Made by a program: the position numbers and the translations under genes
Assembly: GCF_000003815.2 (NCBI RefSeq)
Contig: NC_049980.1
Location: forward strand, 18,507,808-18,571,807
DNA: 64,000 bases
Source of the DNA: Branchiostoma floridae
Lineage: Eukaryota; Chordata; Leptocardii; Amphioxiformes; Branchiostomatidae
Direction of reading: 5' to 3'
Shown here: piece by piece, positions 50,001 to 59,514 of the stretch
Position numbering within the stretch: the stretch's first letter is position 1
Layout of the letters: each line of letters starts with the position of its first letter
Notes under the pieces: model-generated
The model's database searches: none
Told to the model about the DNA's origin: nothing
What the model saw: only the letters and a program-made list of their open reading frames with translations

Positions 50001-51345
50001 ACGGCTGTCGAAGTATGGCCCCCTCCCGTTAGTGTAGAAACTCTCACACTGAAACTGGTTTGTCAAACTTCGGTATATACCTCGATAGTTAATCTATGCT
50101 AAGTCTTGGAAAATGAAGTTCTCTGCACTACCTTGGCATTGACCACTGTACATTTAAAAAAAATTGATATTCATTGCTGTTTCATTTTCACTGTATTTTG
50201 AAGCGTGAGGTTTAACAATGATCATACGCTCATTCTGCATTGCATTATTATTCTGTTCTGACTGTGGAGTCAAAGACACTGCAAAATTCTTGTCTTTACA
50301 ATTTTCTTTCTTATGTAAATTATGCCAGGAACTTTTAAAAATGAATTTACACTTACAGATATCTAAAAAATGGGACTTTAAAAAATGACAAATTTAGTTC
50401 AGTTTTTTTAGTGATGTATTTGGGAAGTAAGCGTTGATTCAGATGATTGATTATTATTTGTGATATCGAGTCAACAGCCTATGTTGCACTTGTAATGTAG
50501 GCGGCTAGTTGAGAAGTCTCAGAGAGTGGATGCCATTGCTGCATCCCTGCAGAGCTCTGGTGCTGACACCACACAGATGTCTGAAGTGGAGGAGATGATC
50601 ACCCCTCCCGAGAGACAACAGCTCAACAAGCTCAAACATGACATCAGCAAGTTAGTCCACAGTTTGTTTGTGGTTGGATGTGTGGACAATTCATAACTTG
50701 CAAGAAGCTTTTTATGGATGTTATGTTGATAGGTGTCAGCAAAATGAAGCGTGTGGATGGCCCCAAGCAGTTTTGTATGGCATGTCTGCCACACTTCTGA
50801 TTTTGAAATGTCACGATTTGGACATCATAAAGTCATGATTATTTTGCCGATAGCTCTAGGGCAATTTATGTAGATGTCACTGATGGCCTAGTTTGGGTCC
50901 ACTACATAAGACATTAGGATTGTAGCTGTTTTATATACATATGATCAGCTTTCAAATTGATCCCTATTATGCAAGTGTTGATATTACTTTTCTCCAACTC
51001 AAGAGAAACTTCACTCATGCACCAAACTACTTTGGTCATTTTCATTGGTCTTGATCAGGAATTTGGCCCACGTTTGACATCAGGATTAGTTCAACCTGGT
51101 GCCCAGAAGTTGATATCTGGTGCCGTACTGAAACTGCTTTGATCATCTTTGAATATAGGACATTTACTACAGTAAGTGAAGTCGCACAAAGATTGATAGT
51201 AACTGTTGAGATGAGGTTTGAGATGTTATTCTTATGACACTTATTTTTGCTTTTCAGATTAGAACAGAGTGAACTTCAGCTGGACGAGACTATTTTTCTG
51301 CTGGAGAGTTACCTCCCAGGTTCAGCGGCAATGGTCATGTACTAG
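32028..51345 (+). CDS. POLR3C: POLR3C, RNA polymerase III subunit RPC3 (16 coding exons)
   Basis: Exons: 32028-32174, 34307-34428, 34895-35028, 35702-35878, 36671-36795, 37259-37363, 37682-37774, 38148-38228, 39093-39144, 41135-41195, 41613-41679, 44607-44690, 46535-46636, 48532-48581, 50501-50650, 51258-51345. All join in phase to 546 codons (545 residues; human has 534). RPC3 (RPC62) is a winged-helix subunit of the Pol III heterotrimer with POLR3F and POLR3G, which works in initiation at tRNA and 5S genes. The start is the ATG at 32028, matching the short family N-terminus; an in-frame ATG at 31941 would add 29 unconserved residues. Family matches include VKKALCVLIQHN, EIVRTMLRISE, RHLEQKQVEDMAMIPAKEAK, EIPKTPDHAPSRTFYL and VDETIFLLES-like LDETIFLLES. 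Exon 5 is Lys/Arg-rich (SSSKRKRED, VAKRPRS), a likely nuclear localisation stretch. Introns carry two DNA transposons and several arrays. Splice sites are GT-AG throughout. Confidence 0.96.
32353..33549. mobile_element. Tigger/pogo-like element of 1.2 kb in POLR3C intron 1
   Basis: The ends CAGTGGAAGCCGCTTAATTG and the reverse complement of the right end (CAGTGGAAGCCAGTTAATTG) agree except at two positions. Both are flanked by TA. A subterminal TTCGTGCAATTATCCGGCG occurs near each end in the same orientation (about 32393 and 33397). No transposase frame is visible, although 1.2 kb is long for a MITE. The 145-codon minus-strand frame inside has no DDE-type character. Confidence 0.8.
34533..34772 (+). 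mobile_element. Possible retroposon fragment (POLR3C intron 2)
   Basis: A GC-richer stretch in the AT-rich intron ends with an A-rich simple tail (TAAATAAATGCTCAAATC followed by CAAA repeats), as in SINE or LINE 3' ends. I could not identify Pol III boxes or a target-site duplication. The borders are rough. Confidence 0.25.
36781..37035 (+). repeat. Degenerate tandem repeat covering POLR3C exon 5 donor
   Basis: Imperfect units of about 22-30 bp with the approximate form GATGAAAAGATTGAGGTATG plus TCATT follow one another about nine times. The first unit contains the real exon 5 end (AATGAG then gtatgtcat, boundary 36795/36796). Later units keep donor-like GAG-GTATAT (36982/36983) and GAG-GTGCGC (37008/37009). 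The array thus appears to have grown from the exon-intron junction itself. Reading through from exon 5 meets a stop at 36877. Confidence 0.65.
37555..37655 (+). repeat. Short interspersed repeat, second full-length copy
   Basis: This copy has the same ordered blocks as the one at 1865-1973: TTAGCCTGATTTAATCG, GCCCGTCC, AACATTGCCAC, then GAGTTTACGTTACACAGAC. It is on the plus strand and ends about 25 bp before the acceptor of POLR3C exon 7, close to where the branch point and polypyrimidine tract should lie. Confidence 0.6.
40612..40706 (+). repeat. 19-bp tandem repeat, five copies (POLR3C intron 9)
   Basis: The unit GGTTTTATTCAGATCTCAG is repeated five times with a few substitutions per copy. 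The last copy is the most diverged. Confidence 0.8.
43868..44452. repeat. 41-bp minisatellite, about 14 copies (POLR3C intron 11)
   Basis: The unit CCTTGGTGCTGAAGACTTTC, continuing with a CACAGTAGTAACTGGTCCTGT-type remainder, recurs every 41 bp; for example its GTCC anchor falls at 44051, 44092 and 44133. Copies on the left (43868-44000) are more diverged and one is shortened. Because 41 is not a multiple of three, the minus strand stays open for 198 codons as a 41-residue super-repeat. This is not evidence of a protein. Confidence 0.92.
46811..47281 (+). other. Unassigned 156-codon open frame in POLR3C intron 13
   Basis: The frame lies inside an intron, in a segment (about 46660-47160) that is more GC-rich than the rest of the intron. 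The C-terminal half is strongly hydrophobic (for example VTLLLSYASTTITTLAILLY), so it could encode membrane segments. It has no recognised motif. The left part contains a hairpin around TGGTTCCCCCTATGGAACC. It may be part of an unclassified repeat. Confidence 0.2.
48945..50031. mobile_element. 1.09-kb DNA transposon with perfect 27-bp TIRs (POLR3C intron 14)
   Basis: Positions 48945-48971 (TAACGGGAGGGGGCCATACT, then TCGACAG) and 50005-50031 are exact reverse complements. The interior is CpG-richer than the intron. It has short frames on both strands (49058-49573) but no transposase motif, so it is probably non-autonomous. The perfect long ends suggest a fairly recent insertion. Confidence 0.85.
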
Positions 51346-52203
51346 ACAATTGACATATACCCGGTAGGATATCAGAAGATTGTACAGCCATGTACTTGAC
51401 TGACTTCTGAGTTGTGACAAAAATGTATCCATCTGATAGCTAAGAAAAAAAAAATGCAACCAGAAAGAATCCAAGCATGACTTAATACATTGTGACAGTT
51501 ACAACTTACTGTACAATGTACTTTTTTAAAAACATTCAATATCATAGTTATTACATTCTTTGCTGCTTTCTGCAATGTTTGTTTCAACCTTATTGACATA
51601 ATGAGAATCACAAATCATTTGATGGTTCTCCATGTCATTGTACGTTTTCAATTTCGTGATTGTTGTCTGTTTATTGTCAGGCACTATTATAATATAGCCT
51701 ATAAGGACAAACAATTGACAATACATGGTAAATGGAGGCATGTTTTTGTTTGTTTGCTACAACATACATTTTTCTTTATATAATGTACAATGTCATAAGA
51801 CTTGGACTTGCTACTCCCAACCGTTCTGTTACAATTAGTATTCCGCTCATGTCTTGTCCTAGAGCACAGATTTACAAAAATAGAAAATGTCATGGAGTCT
51901 GGGTCAGCTGGTGCTTGTGGCGCTGTACGTGTGGAACCAGTCTTGATCAGACCTGGCACCTGGGAGTCACCATGTATGTCTCTCAAGCCACGGTTCACAT
52001 CATGGACTTCTCACTTTGTATGGCTGGTGAAAATAGGCCATCTGTTACAATGCATGTAGTAAAATGGCTAAAGAAGTAATGCTTGTAATGTGCAGCTTTT
52101 GTGCATAATGGTGTACAGGGGGCTTGGATATTAGATTAACAACATGAGCATCATACATGTAAGGCAATTGTATTTTTGATATTGTAGACTCAGGGTTTTC
52201 CTC
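51346..52203. other. Convergent 3' region between POLR3C and the SAM/Pointed-like gene
   Basis: Both neighbouring genes end here, with 858 bp between their stop codons. A minus-strand AATAAA lies at 51670-51675. If used by the minus-strand gene, its transcript would run past most of this interval and could overlap the POLR3C 3' UTR. I saw no plus-strand AATAAA. Open frames on both strands at 51699-52079 look non-coding. Confidence 0.4.
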
Positions 52204-53974
52204 TTAGTCTTTTCTCTTAGTGTCTGTCTCATCTTTTGACTCATCCTTTCCACAAGAGCTCTGTTGACCTGTTGGTGGTGGGGAGGGTGAGCCTTGAGAG
52301 GTACGCTCCAAGGCTACGGCAAGCTCCCTTTTTAGAAGAGCCGCAAATTCTGCAGATGACACCACTGGTACAGGTGCAGCTGAGGCACCTGTTGCAACAG
52401 GTGGAAGACCCTGTAAAGCAGCTGCTAGTGCAGGTGATTCTGCTCTAGCGCCCTCATCTTGTGCAGTAAGGGAAGCTGAAACACCCCTCTCTGGAGAAGT
52501 TGAGTCCTCCTTAGCACCAGGGACATCCTGCATGGAGGCTTCAGCAGATCCAGCTTCTTCTGTTGCTATGGTGACTGCAGCCTTTTGCTCAAAAGCTGGA
52601 TTCTCCTCTGCCATAGGTGTAGTCTTTCTGCCTTCTTTAATGGGTTGAGTGGGTTTCTCAATTTCTGGAGATGTCTTTTGAGCAGTGTCTCTGGTCTCAT
52701 CACTTGGAGAGTGCAAGACTGAATCTTGTGTTGGGAGACTCTTGAGTGCATCTGCAAAGTTCAGAAGGTCTCGCAGGTCTTCAAAGCCAAGGTCTCTTCT
52801 AAGACATTGATGAAAGAATTCTGGTGCCTGGAAGAAAAAGTTGGCATGTTAGTGATGCTCATGTACGACCAAACGGAGAAATGAGTGGAATTGACTTTCA
52901 TCAATGATCTATATTACTGTCTCCAATAAATCATATTCCTGCTGCCATTTATAACTGTAAAAGGTGTCAGTATTGGCCAAAACCTGTTTGTCTCCAATTT
53001 TATTGGTAATTGTTTTCCTTGGTAACAGAAACACCCAGCACAGTATTGACTTGCCTCAGCCCTAAGGGAGTGGAGCTGGCATAAGAACTTGCCATCTGCT
53101 GCCTGCAACAAGGGGGCGTCACTGCAAAGAGACAAGAACAATTGTCATAAATGTCTCAAAATGTGTACACTTAATTAGTATTTATTTAGTAGTAAAGGCG
53201 CTTTTAAGTCCACTTTCAGTGTTTTGTGCTCAAAAGAGCTACTAAGTCATACCAGGAATATCAGTAACAAATGATGTTAACCTTTCTTCATTCTCTTGGA
53301 GTAACCTATATATACATAACAATTTTAAAATATATCTGGTGATTCTAGGACTAATGTTGTTAGCAGTGAGGTATTGAATGTCCAGCATTAGGATACTATA
53401 TTTGTAAGAAATTGTTTAGTACTACATAAAGTGAGGATTTTATGCCCAAACACAGACATGTTAGCCTGTATCCGCCCTATTCTACATTCAGCTCAGCTTT
53501 GCACTCCTCTGATGACTGTCCTGCTGAATAGTCTGGCACCTGTTAACAGAGTTACAGTTACTGTAACTCTTGGCATTTGAATATGTGTGTGTAATATACC
53601 AAGCTGTTATTGGCTCCAAGTCATACTGTCCTCTGTAATGGGTAAATTTGTTTGAACAGGCTTTTGGAAGTTTGATCCAAGTTACACTTCTTCTAACCAC
53701 ATGGACAATCAGAGCTCTTGAATATGTATATTCAACAAGATTATCTAAATGCCAATGGTTCGTCTACTGGTGCTGGACTCTTCAGCAGGAAAGCAATCAG
53801 AGGAGTGCACTTGGGCTACTATTAATAGCCTAAGGATGGATACCAGACTAACTAGATCTACATGTACATGCAACAACATACAACAAAACTTGTACAAACC
53901 TACCATGGTATGTTTAGACTGAGCAGCCATGCCTGCACGTCATGACTGGTCCACTGTCGGACTGTAGCAGCCAT
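52204..53974 (-). CDS. Small protein with SAM/Pointed-like domain and low-complexity tail
   Basis: Exons on the minus strand are 53974-53904, 53121-53055 and 52827-52204, joining in phase to 253 residues. An in-frame TGA lies seven codons before the ATG. Residues 1-75 look like a SAM or Pointed (PNT) fold: QWTSHDVQAWLLSLNI, then DGKFLCQL, then APEFFHQCLRRDLG and LRDLLNFADAL. These match the W-x-x-x-x-V-x-x-W-L, DGK-x-LC-x-L and AP-x-(F/Y) pattern of PNT domains. Such domains mediate protein-protein contacts, as in ETS factors, but no ETS DNA-binding domain follows. Residues 80-253 are rich in Glu, Ser, Ala, Pro and Thr and end in charged KDESKDETDTKRKD. Intron 2 starts GCAAGT, so it is a GC-AG intron, forced by the reading phase. 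I do not recognise a named orthologue. The gene converges on POLR3C. Confidence 0.7.
53461..53852. mobile_element. MITE of about 390 bp in intron 1 of the SAM/Pointed-like gene
   Basis: The left end (TTAGCCTGTATCCGCCCTA, then GCACTCCTCTGAT and CCTGCTGAA) is matched by an imperfect reverse complement at the right (TTCAGCAGGA, then ATCAGAGGAGTGC and GGATGGATACCAGACTAA). Near its middle is a hairpin made of GAGTTACAG and CTGTAACTC. It has no coding capacity. Confidence 0.7.
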
Positions 53975-56900
53975 CCTGTCTTGGTTTCTTCTTCAGGTAG
54001 CTTAAACAGTTAGTTATGAGGGACACTTAGATTCTTAAGATGTCTTTTAACATGTGCCAAGGTGCCAATGTACACCAATGGACAACAGTGTATAGGCTGT
54101 ATAATATTTTGCAGTATTATATAGTTGTTCTAGCAGTTAACCCTGATGCAGACAAGCATTGACTAAAACAGCTCATGTTTCTTCCCAGCCAGTTGCACCC
54201 TCCTATAAATAGTTCACTTTCCTCACATGGGGACCGACCTCAGGGCCACACAGGGGATGTGTTACCACAAAATATGGCCAATATGTGGTAACTCAGTATT
54301 AGTGTTACTGGGTAAAAGAGATTTTATTGAAAATTTGGAGATTTATATGTATGTTGCACTGCCAAATGGTCAATTTTACAACATACAATGAGTTAGCACT
54401 GGTTAAAGAATGAAAAATTCAGCATTAACATTCAGCATCAGATACATTTCAAATGGTAAATTAGGGATCTCATTACCTCTGGGAAAGAGGGTCACCTGTT
54501 GAAGGAGGTTTTGTGGTTATATCCCTGTGTTTGCAGCTATAATGCACAATGCTTTTGCTGCCTTCTTAGTAGCTTGGCATGTGGAATGCTAGATGGTGTA
54601 CATTGGTCAGGTCACAGCAAGTTAATTTTATGGATGACGCTCAATAACTTTTGCCTGATTTAAAAAAAGGACAAGAATATTTTTCAGTCTCATAATTCTG
54701 CAGTTCTGCCAAGCACACAAAATAATCACATTAAGACAAGTTTTAAAGAGGTCCTTTCATCAATAGCAAGAATACCGTAGGGATTGCTGTTGCCGTTAGT
54801 AGATCATTATCAATACTTTTCTTTTTTTACAATTTAAAAGCAGCAGTCTACAGCATAATCATGAAAGTAGCTGAAAGTAAAAGTATATTAGTCATAAAGG
54901 TCTGGAATTGTGCTTAGTATGCTGATGACAGGGAAGTACATGGGAATCCTTTATTGCATTGTTCTAGACAGCTTGACAAAGCTGGATATTTTGGGAGATG
55001 ATGTCTCCAAAATCAGCAAAGAAAAGTCCAATACATTTTGTACCACAGGCGACAAAATCCTGTCAACACTGCCTGTTCAATCACTGACATTTAATGGCTG
55101 TGATTCATCTCAGACAACTGTTTGGTATTATTTCATGCCTGCAAGTATTGCCAATAAAAGGATGAATGTTCTGTTGAATGATTGTGTGCACGGTGTGTCG
55201 GCTTTAGGCAGGGAATTGTAGAAACAAGTTGCAACCAATGAAACAAACCTAAGACATGCACAAGGAGACCTCCCGAGGGGGAATGAATCTGCCACAGTTG
55301 AGAAGCGTAAAGGATAGGAACCTTGGACTGAAGTGACAGTTCCAATATCTCATGCATTGGGGCTTGATTTGTTGTAGAGCGGGTCAGTGCCTCCCACTGG
55401 CCATTAGAACTGATGTTTGCACCTGTGACAGTGTGAAGAGGTTCACATTTAGACTGGATGAGTTCCAGCAAATTCTGCCTAAGAGGGCACTAGACACTGC
55501 AAAAACATGTTGAAAATACACCATTAGATGATATAAGGGTCCTTTTTTTCAAGTCTTTTTTTTTTCCTGTAATACGTACAATATATACGATCCATGTTTT
55601 ATTGTTATCGTAGTGATTTACCTCATTTCACATAACAAATGTATATTGTATTGCTTGTTGATGCACTAATTTCTTGACAGCACATCAAGCTTGCAGCCAC
55701 ATGTAATATTGGTGGGAGATCAGACATTTGTACATTTACAGTACTTGGAACAACTTATAATACATAAACCCCTTTATAAATAACAGCACAGACTGAAAGG
55801 TAGAGAAATGATTGATGATAAAGTAAAGACTGTTAAAGGCAGCAACAAGGAAGGAAATATCTACAACTCAGGAGAACAATGTACAATGTAGGTCAGGGTA
55901 CTGCCACCATCCTAGGTGATTATTGGATTTCTGAGTCTGTCAAGCAGATCCAATTTTTGAGCTTTGTGAAGATGGCGAAACATTTTCTTAGATGAGATTA
56001 CTATGGAGTGTTATCGCTAAAACTGGTACCAGGAGAATGTGTCTTCACTGTTAAAAATGTCTTCGCCATCAACTGCATACCATACATCATGCATTGGATG
56101 GATCCCATGTGATTTGAAACTGTCAATATACCTGAAGTGTGTCATCCTGCCTCTAGAACAAGAATTTGGAATTTCAAGCCTGGCGGCCGGCTGTTATCGC
56201 TCACCTGGCAGGCACTACTGGAAGTAGTCGCAGTCCTTTGGAAGCCATATCAGAAAGAGGCAAATGTTGCCATGCCATGAACCTGCATGTACTACATTTA
56301 TCCAAGGACTTATCCGTCTTTCACTGTCGGTGAGGATAAGCTCTGCCACAGTGAGTTTAACTGGTTTGACATTAGTCCCCTCAAAAGTGTAACTTTATCA
56401 AAAAGTGCGTTATTGTCCAAAATTGCACAGCAATACATTTACGTGTATATGTTTCCTACATGGTGATTGTGACTTTATAATATCGGTGGGCCATTTAATA
56501 TTTAACCTCAGAAAGGGCAGAAAGGGAATTCCTGCAATACAGAAATGGTAGGTAGGTGTCTCTTACGTACAGCTAGCCAGGGTCACAGTTGATTTATAGT
56601 TGACATTTTGGGTGACTTGTTGTGAAGGTCAAAAAATGTTAAGACTTAATATCAAATTGGAGTCTGTTAAGTGAATACATCAGTGAAACAACTGAGTTAC
56701 CATTTCATTGCCCATATTATTTTCATCATACCATAAACTCAATACAGCTTACAATCTAAATGTAACATTAGTGAATTTTAGCAACCTTGGAAATAAGACC
56801 ATTAATGGAAAGAAATACCCACCTTTAACGAAACTAAAGTTCAAAATCCAACAGCTCCTTAAGTTGGCATAATCCAGCTAAATATACAATGACATTGTGT

Positions 56901-59514
56901 TTTGATTGATCATGCACCCTTAGTAAGATTTTGTCATTTTGACAACATCTGTACATTATAATGGAGTGCTGAATCAAACAAGCTTAAGTAGTTACACAAC
57001 AAAATCATGTATTAATAACAGTGTGATCAAGGAAATGCAGTACAGATACTAGGATGTTTGCTTTGGAAACACTACTTACATGATTGTATATTTGAAGAGT
57101 TACAGATAACATTCTTATAATTCCATAACACTGAATAGATTTTCTATACTCATGTACATCTCACAATATCTGAACTTGATGTACAGCTGATACTAAAAGC
57201 TAGCTGACATGCACCTAGGCCTACAGTCAAGCTCAATGTCATCCTGTACTTTCCACAGACTCCCATGACTCAGCAACTGTGACGAAGGTAATAAAAACCT
57301 GGACCATACGTCAACTTACGCTTTGTAAAACCCAATTATTGCACTTCCCGTAGTATTGATTCCCTGTGCCGTTCAACTTGAATGAGTGGAGGAAAATTGC
57401 CGAGGAATAGGGTATATATTACACAGGTCAATAATCATAGGGAAGCAAAGTTCAGGTCTGCCCTATGGATTTTCTCTGTGTCCTCATTTCACATCTGACC
57501 ACAGACAGTGCCAATCAATATGCTTATAATGCATGCTACAGTGCCAATATTATTTTGCTTCCTGATATACCAATAACTCTCAACATACATGTATATCCTT
57601 TGATATAAAATCAATCCTCTTGACACCAATACCAACCTTGAGACTTGTACATATTACATGTTTGTGTACTTGATATAGCCAATTCATGCCTAAAAGATTA
57701 CAGAAACCAAACTACTGCTTTGAAATATAAAAGGTGACCAGGAGTTACAAAATTGTAGGTCATGGGTGGTTACATGTACATGTACATGTGTCAAGCGCAA
57801 GTGGTATGGTTACAACATGCAAAATCACTTGCAAACAATGATCACGAAAGATGGGTTTTTCCATGAAAAATGTGATAAAATTACTTCTTTATGCCACTTC
57901 AGATTCAATCTATTATCTTGGTTCTTTTCAAGTAAAAATCTAGCAAGAGAACATGAATTGGAACAAGATGAACAACAGGGAACAGACTACATGCACATTC
58001 ATGTGACTATATCTATTCCTGAAACTCAATTGACATATAAGTCATATCCTGTAGCTTTGTTTTTCCACTCAAACAAGTGATGAGAAAATCTGAGATACAA
58101 AACAACAAATTTGTGTGGCCTGACAGAGTCAATGACTAAATGCAAATGATAAGTAAAGTCAAACCACACAAAGAAATTTTCATCTTGGTACCTGAGGCTG
58201 CAGGTACATGTATGACCTTTCACCCACACAAGTAGACCAGCATAACAATCATGGCTGATATTCTTATTGAGTCACTCATACACTCAACTGGTAAATGACA
58301 GTTTACAACTATAGTTCGGGGACCTCATACCTCCATGAAATATTTATTGCTTTTTTGTGGATGGTATGTATGTTTATAGTCGGTTGTATTTGAGAGTAAT
58401 GGTTACATAATATAAATGTTATGGGAAAGTAGTGGTGTATTTATTTAATGACACAGAGGATGTCCATCTGATTAGTAATTATCAAAATGTGACACTTAAT
58501 TGTGTAATGTGCGTTTAAGAGGTCGACGGCATATGGTAGCGTGGTGTTCCTTAAGCTTGATGTTTGGCATTTAAAATGTCTAAGGTTGTCAGCATTATTG
58601 AGGTTCGACTATGTGCCTCAGAGCTGTGTGGTGGGAGGAAGTTGGGAAACTCAGAAAGAAGAGGAAGGGATGTGGCCAACTTTAGTCAGATGGTGATTTG
58701 ATTTTCCACCAATATGTCATAACATCAGCTGTTCACACGGTACAAAAACGAGATGCACACTTTCCTCTGACAGCCCTACACCAACTGTAAGATGAATACT
58801 TGGCGCCAACCCCATCTGCTAAAAAACAAGTACCATTGGCTACGAAAGAGACAACTAACAACTGTCCCTTATCGTAACAAAATCTGAACATCTGTATCGC
58901 CCATAAAACTTCTGACACCCAACCCAGATGAGAGGACCTAATGGCATTTTAATCACCATGTCACTCAAATCAGCAGTACAGTATGTGAGACATCCATACC
59001 TGTTAAGCATTATCGTTAAATGTACCTTAAATGTACCTCATTCCATGACATTTCATGGAGGTAATAACTGATCATTTCTGTGTTCCTTAATAATAGGATT
59101 ATACATTTTTGTACATGACATTCATTGTAGTACAAACTACATGTATTAACATATAACCCTGCATTAATTTTATAATCTGGCACCACATTANNNNNNNNNN
59201 NNNNNNNNNNNNNNNNNNNNNNNNNNNNNNNNNNNNNNNNNNNNNNNNNNNNNNNNNNNNNNNNNNNNNNNNNNNNNNNNNNNNNNNNNNACTCAACTGA
59301 AACATGTTTCATATGTTGCCTAACATATCATGACAATAACCAGCATATTAATGAATTATACATTCAAAATGTCCAAGCTTGTTACATATGATTTCTTGTG
59401 TCTTATATAAACAGAATGGAAATAATGCAGATAGCCAGGTGGGTGTGCCTACTCCTTTCTTTTCTTAACCTCCTTGGTCTTACTACTAAATGTTCTTATG
59501 TTGACTCGTATCCC
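53975..59514. other. Intergenic region
   Basis: The left end should contain the promoter of the SAM/Pointed-like gene. I found no exon with both splice signals and protein character. Frames at 54910-55221, 55133-55471 and 57766-58080 are unconvincing. Simple (TACATG)n-like tracts occur near 57773. An assembly gap interrupts the right part. Upstream exons of the unassigned plus-strand gene at 61-63 kb could lie here. Confidence 0.35.
59191..59290. other. Assembly gap (100 N)
   Basis: This is exactly 100 ambiguous bases, a placeholder for a gap of unknown length. It lies about 225 bp beyond the MOCS2 stop codon. Confidence 0.95.

Noticed and set aside
57766-58080. 104-residue plus-strand frame
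   Set aside because: It begins in a simple TACATG repeat, has no domain and lacks splice signals at sensible positions.
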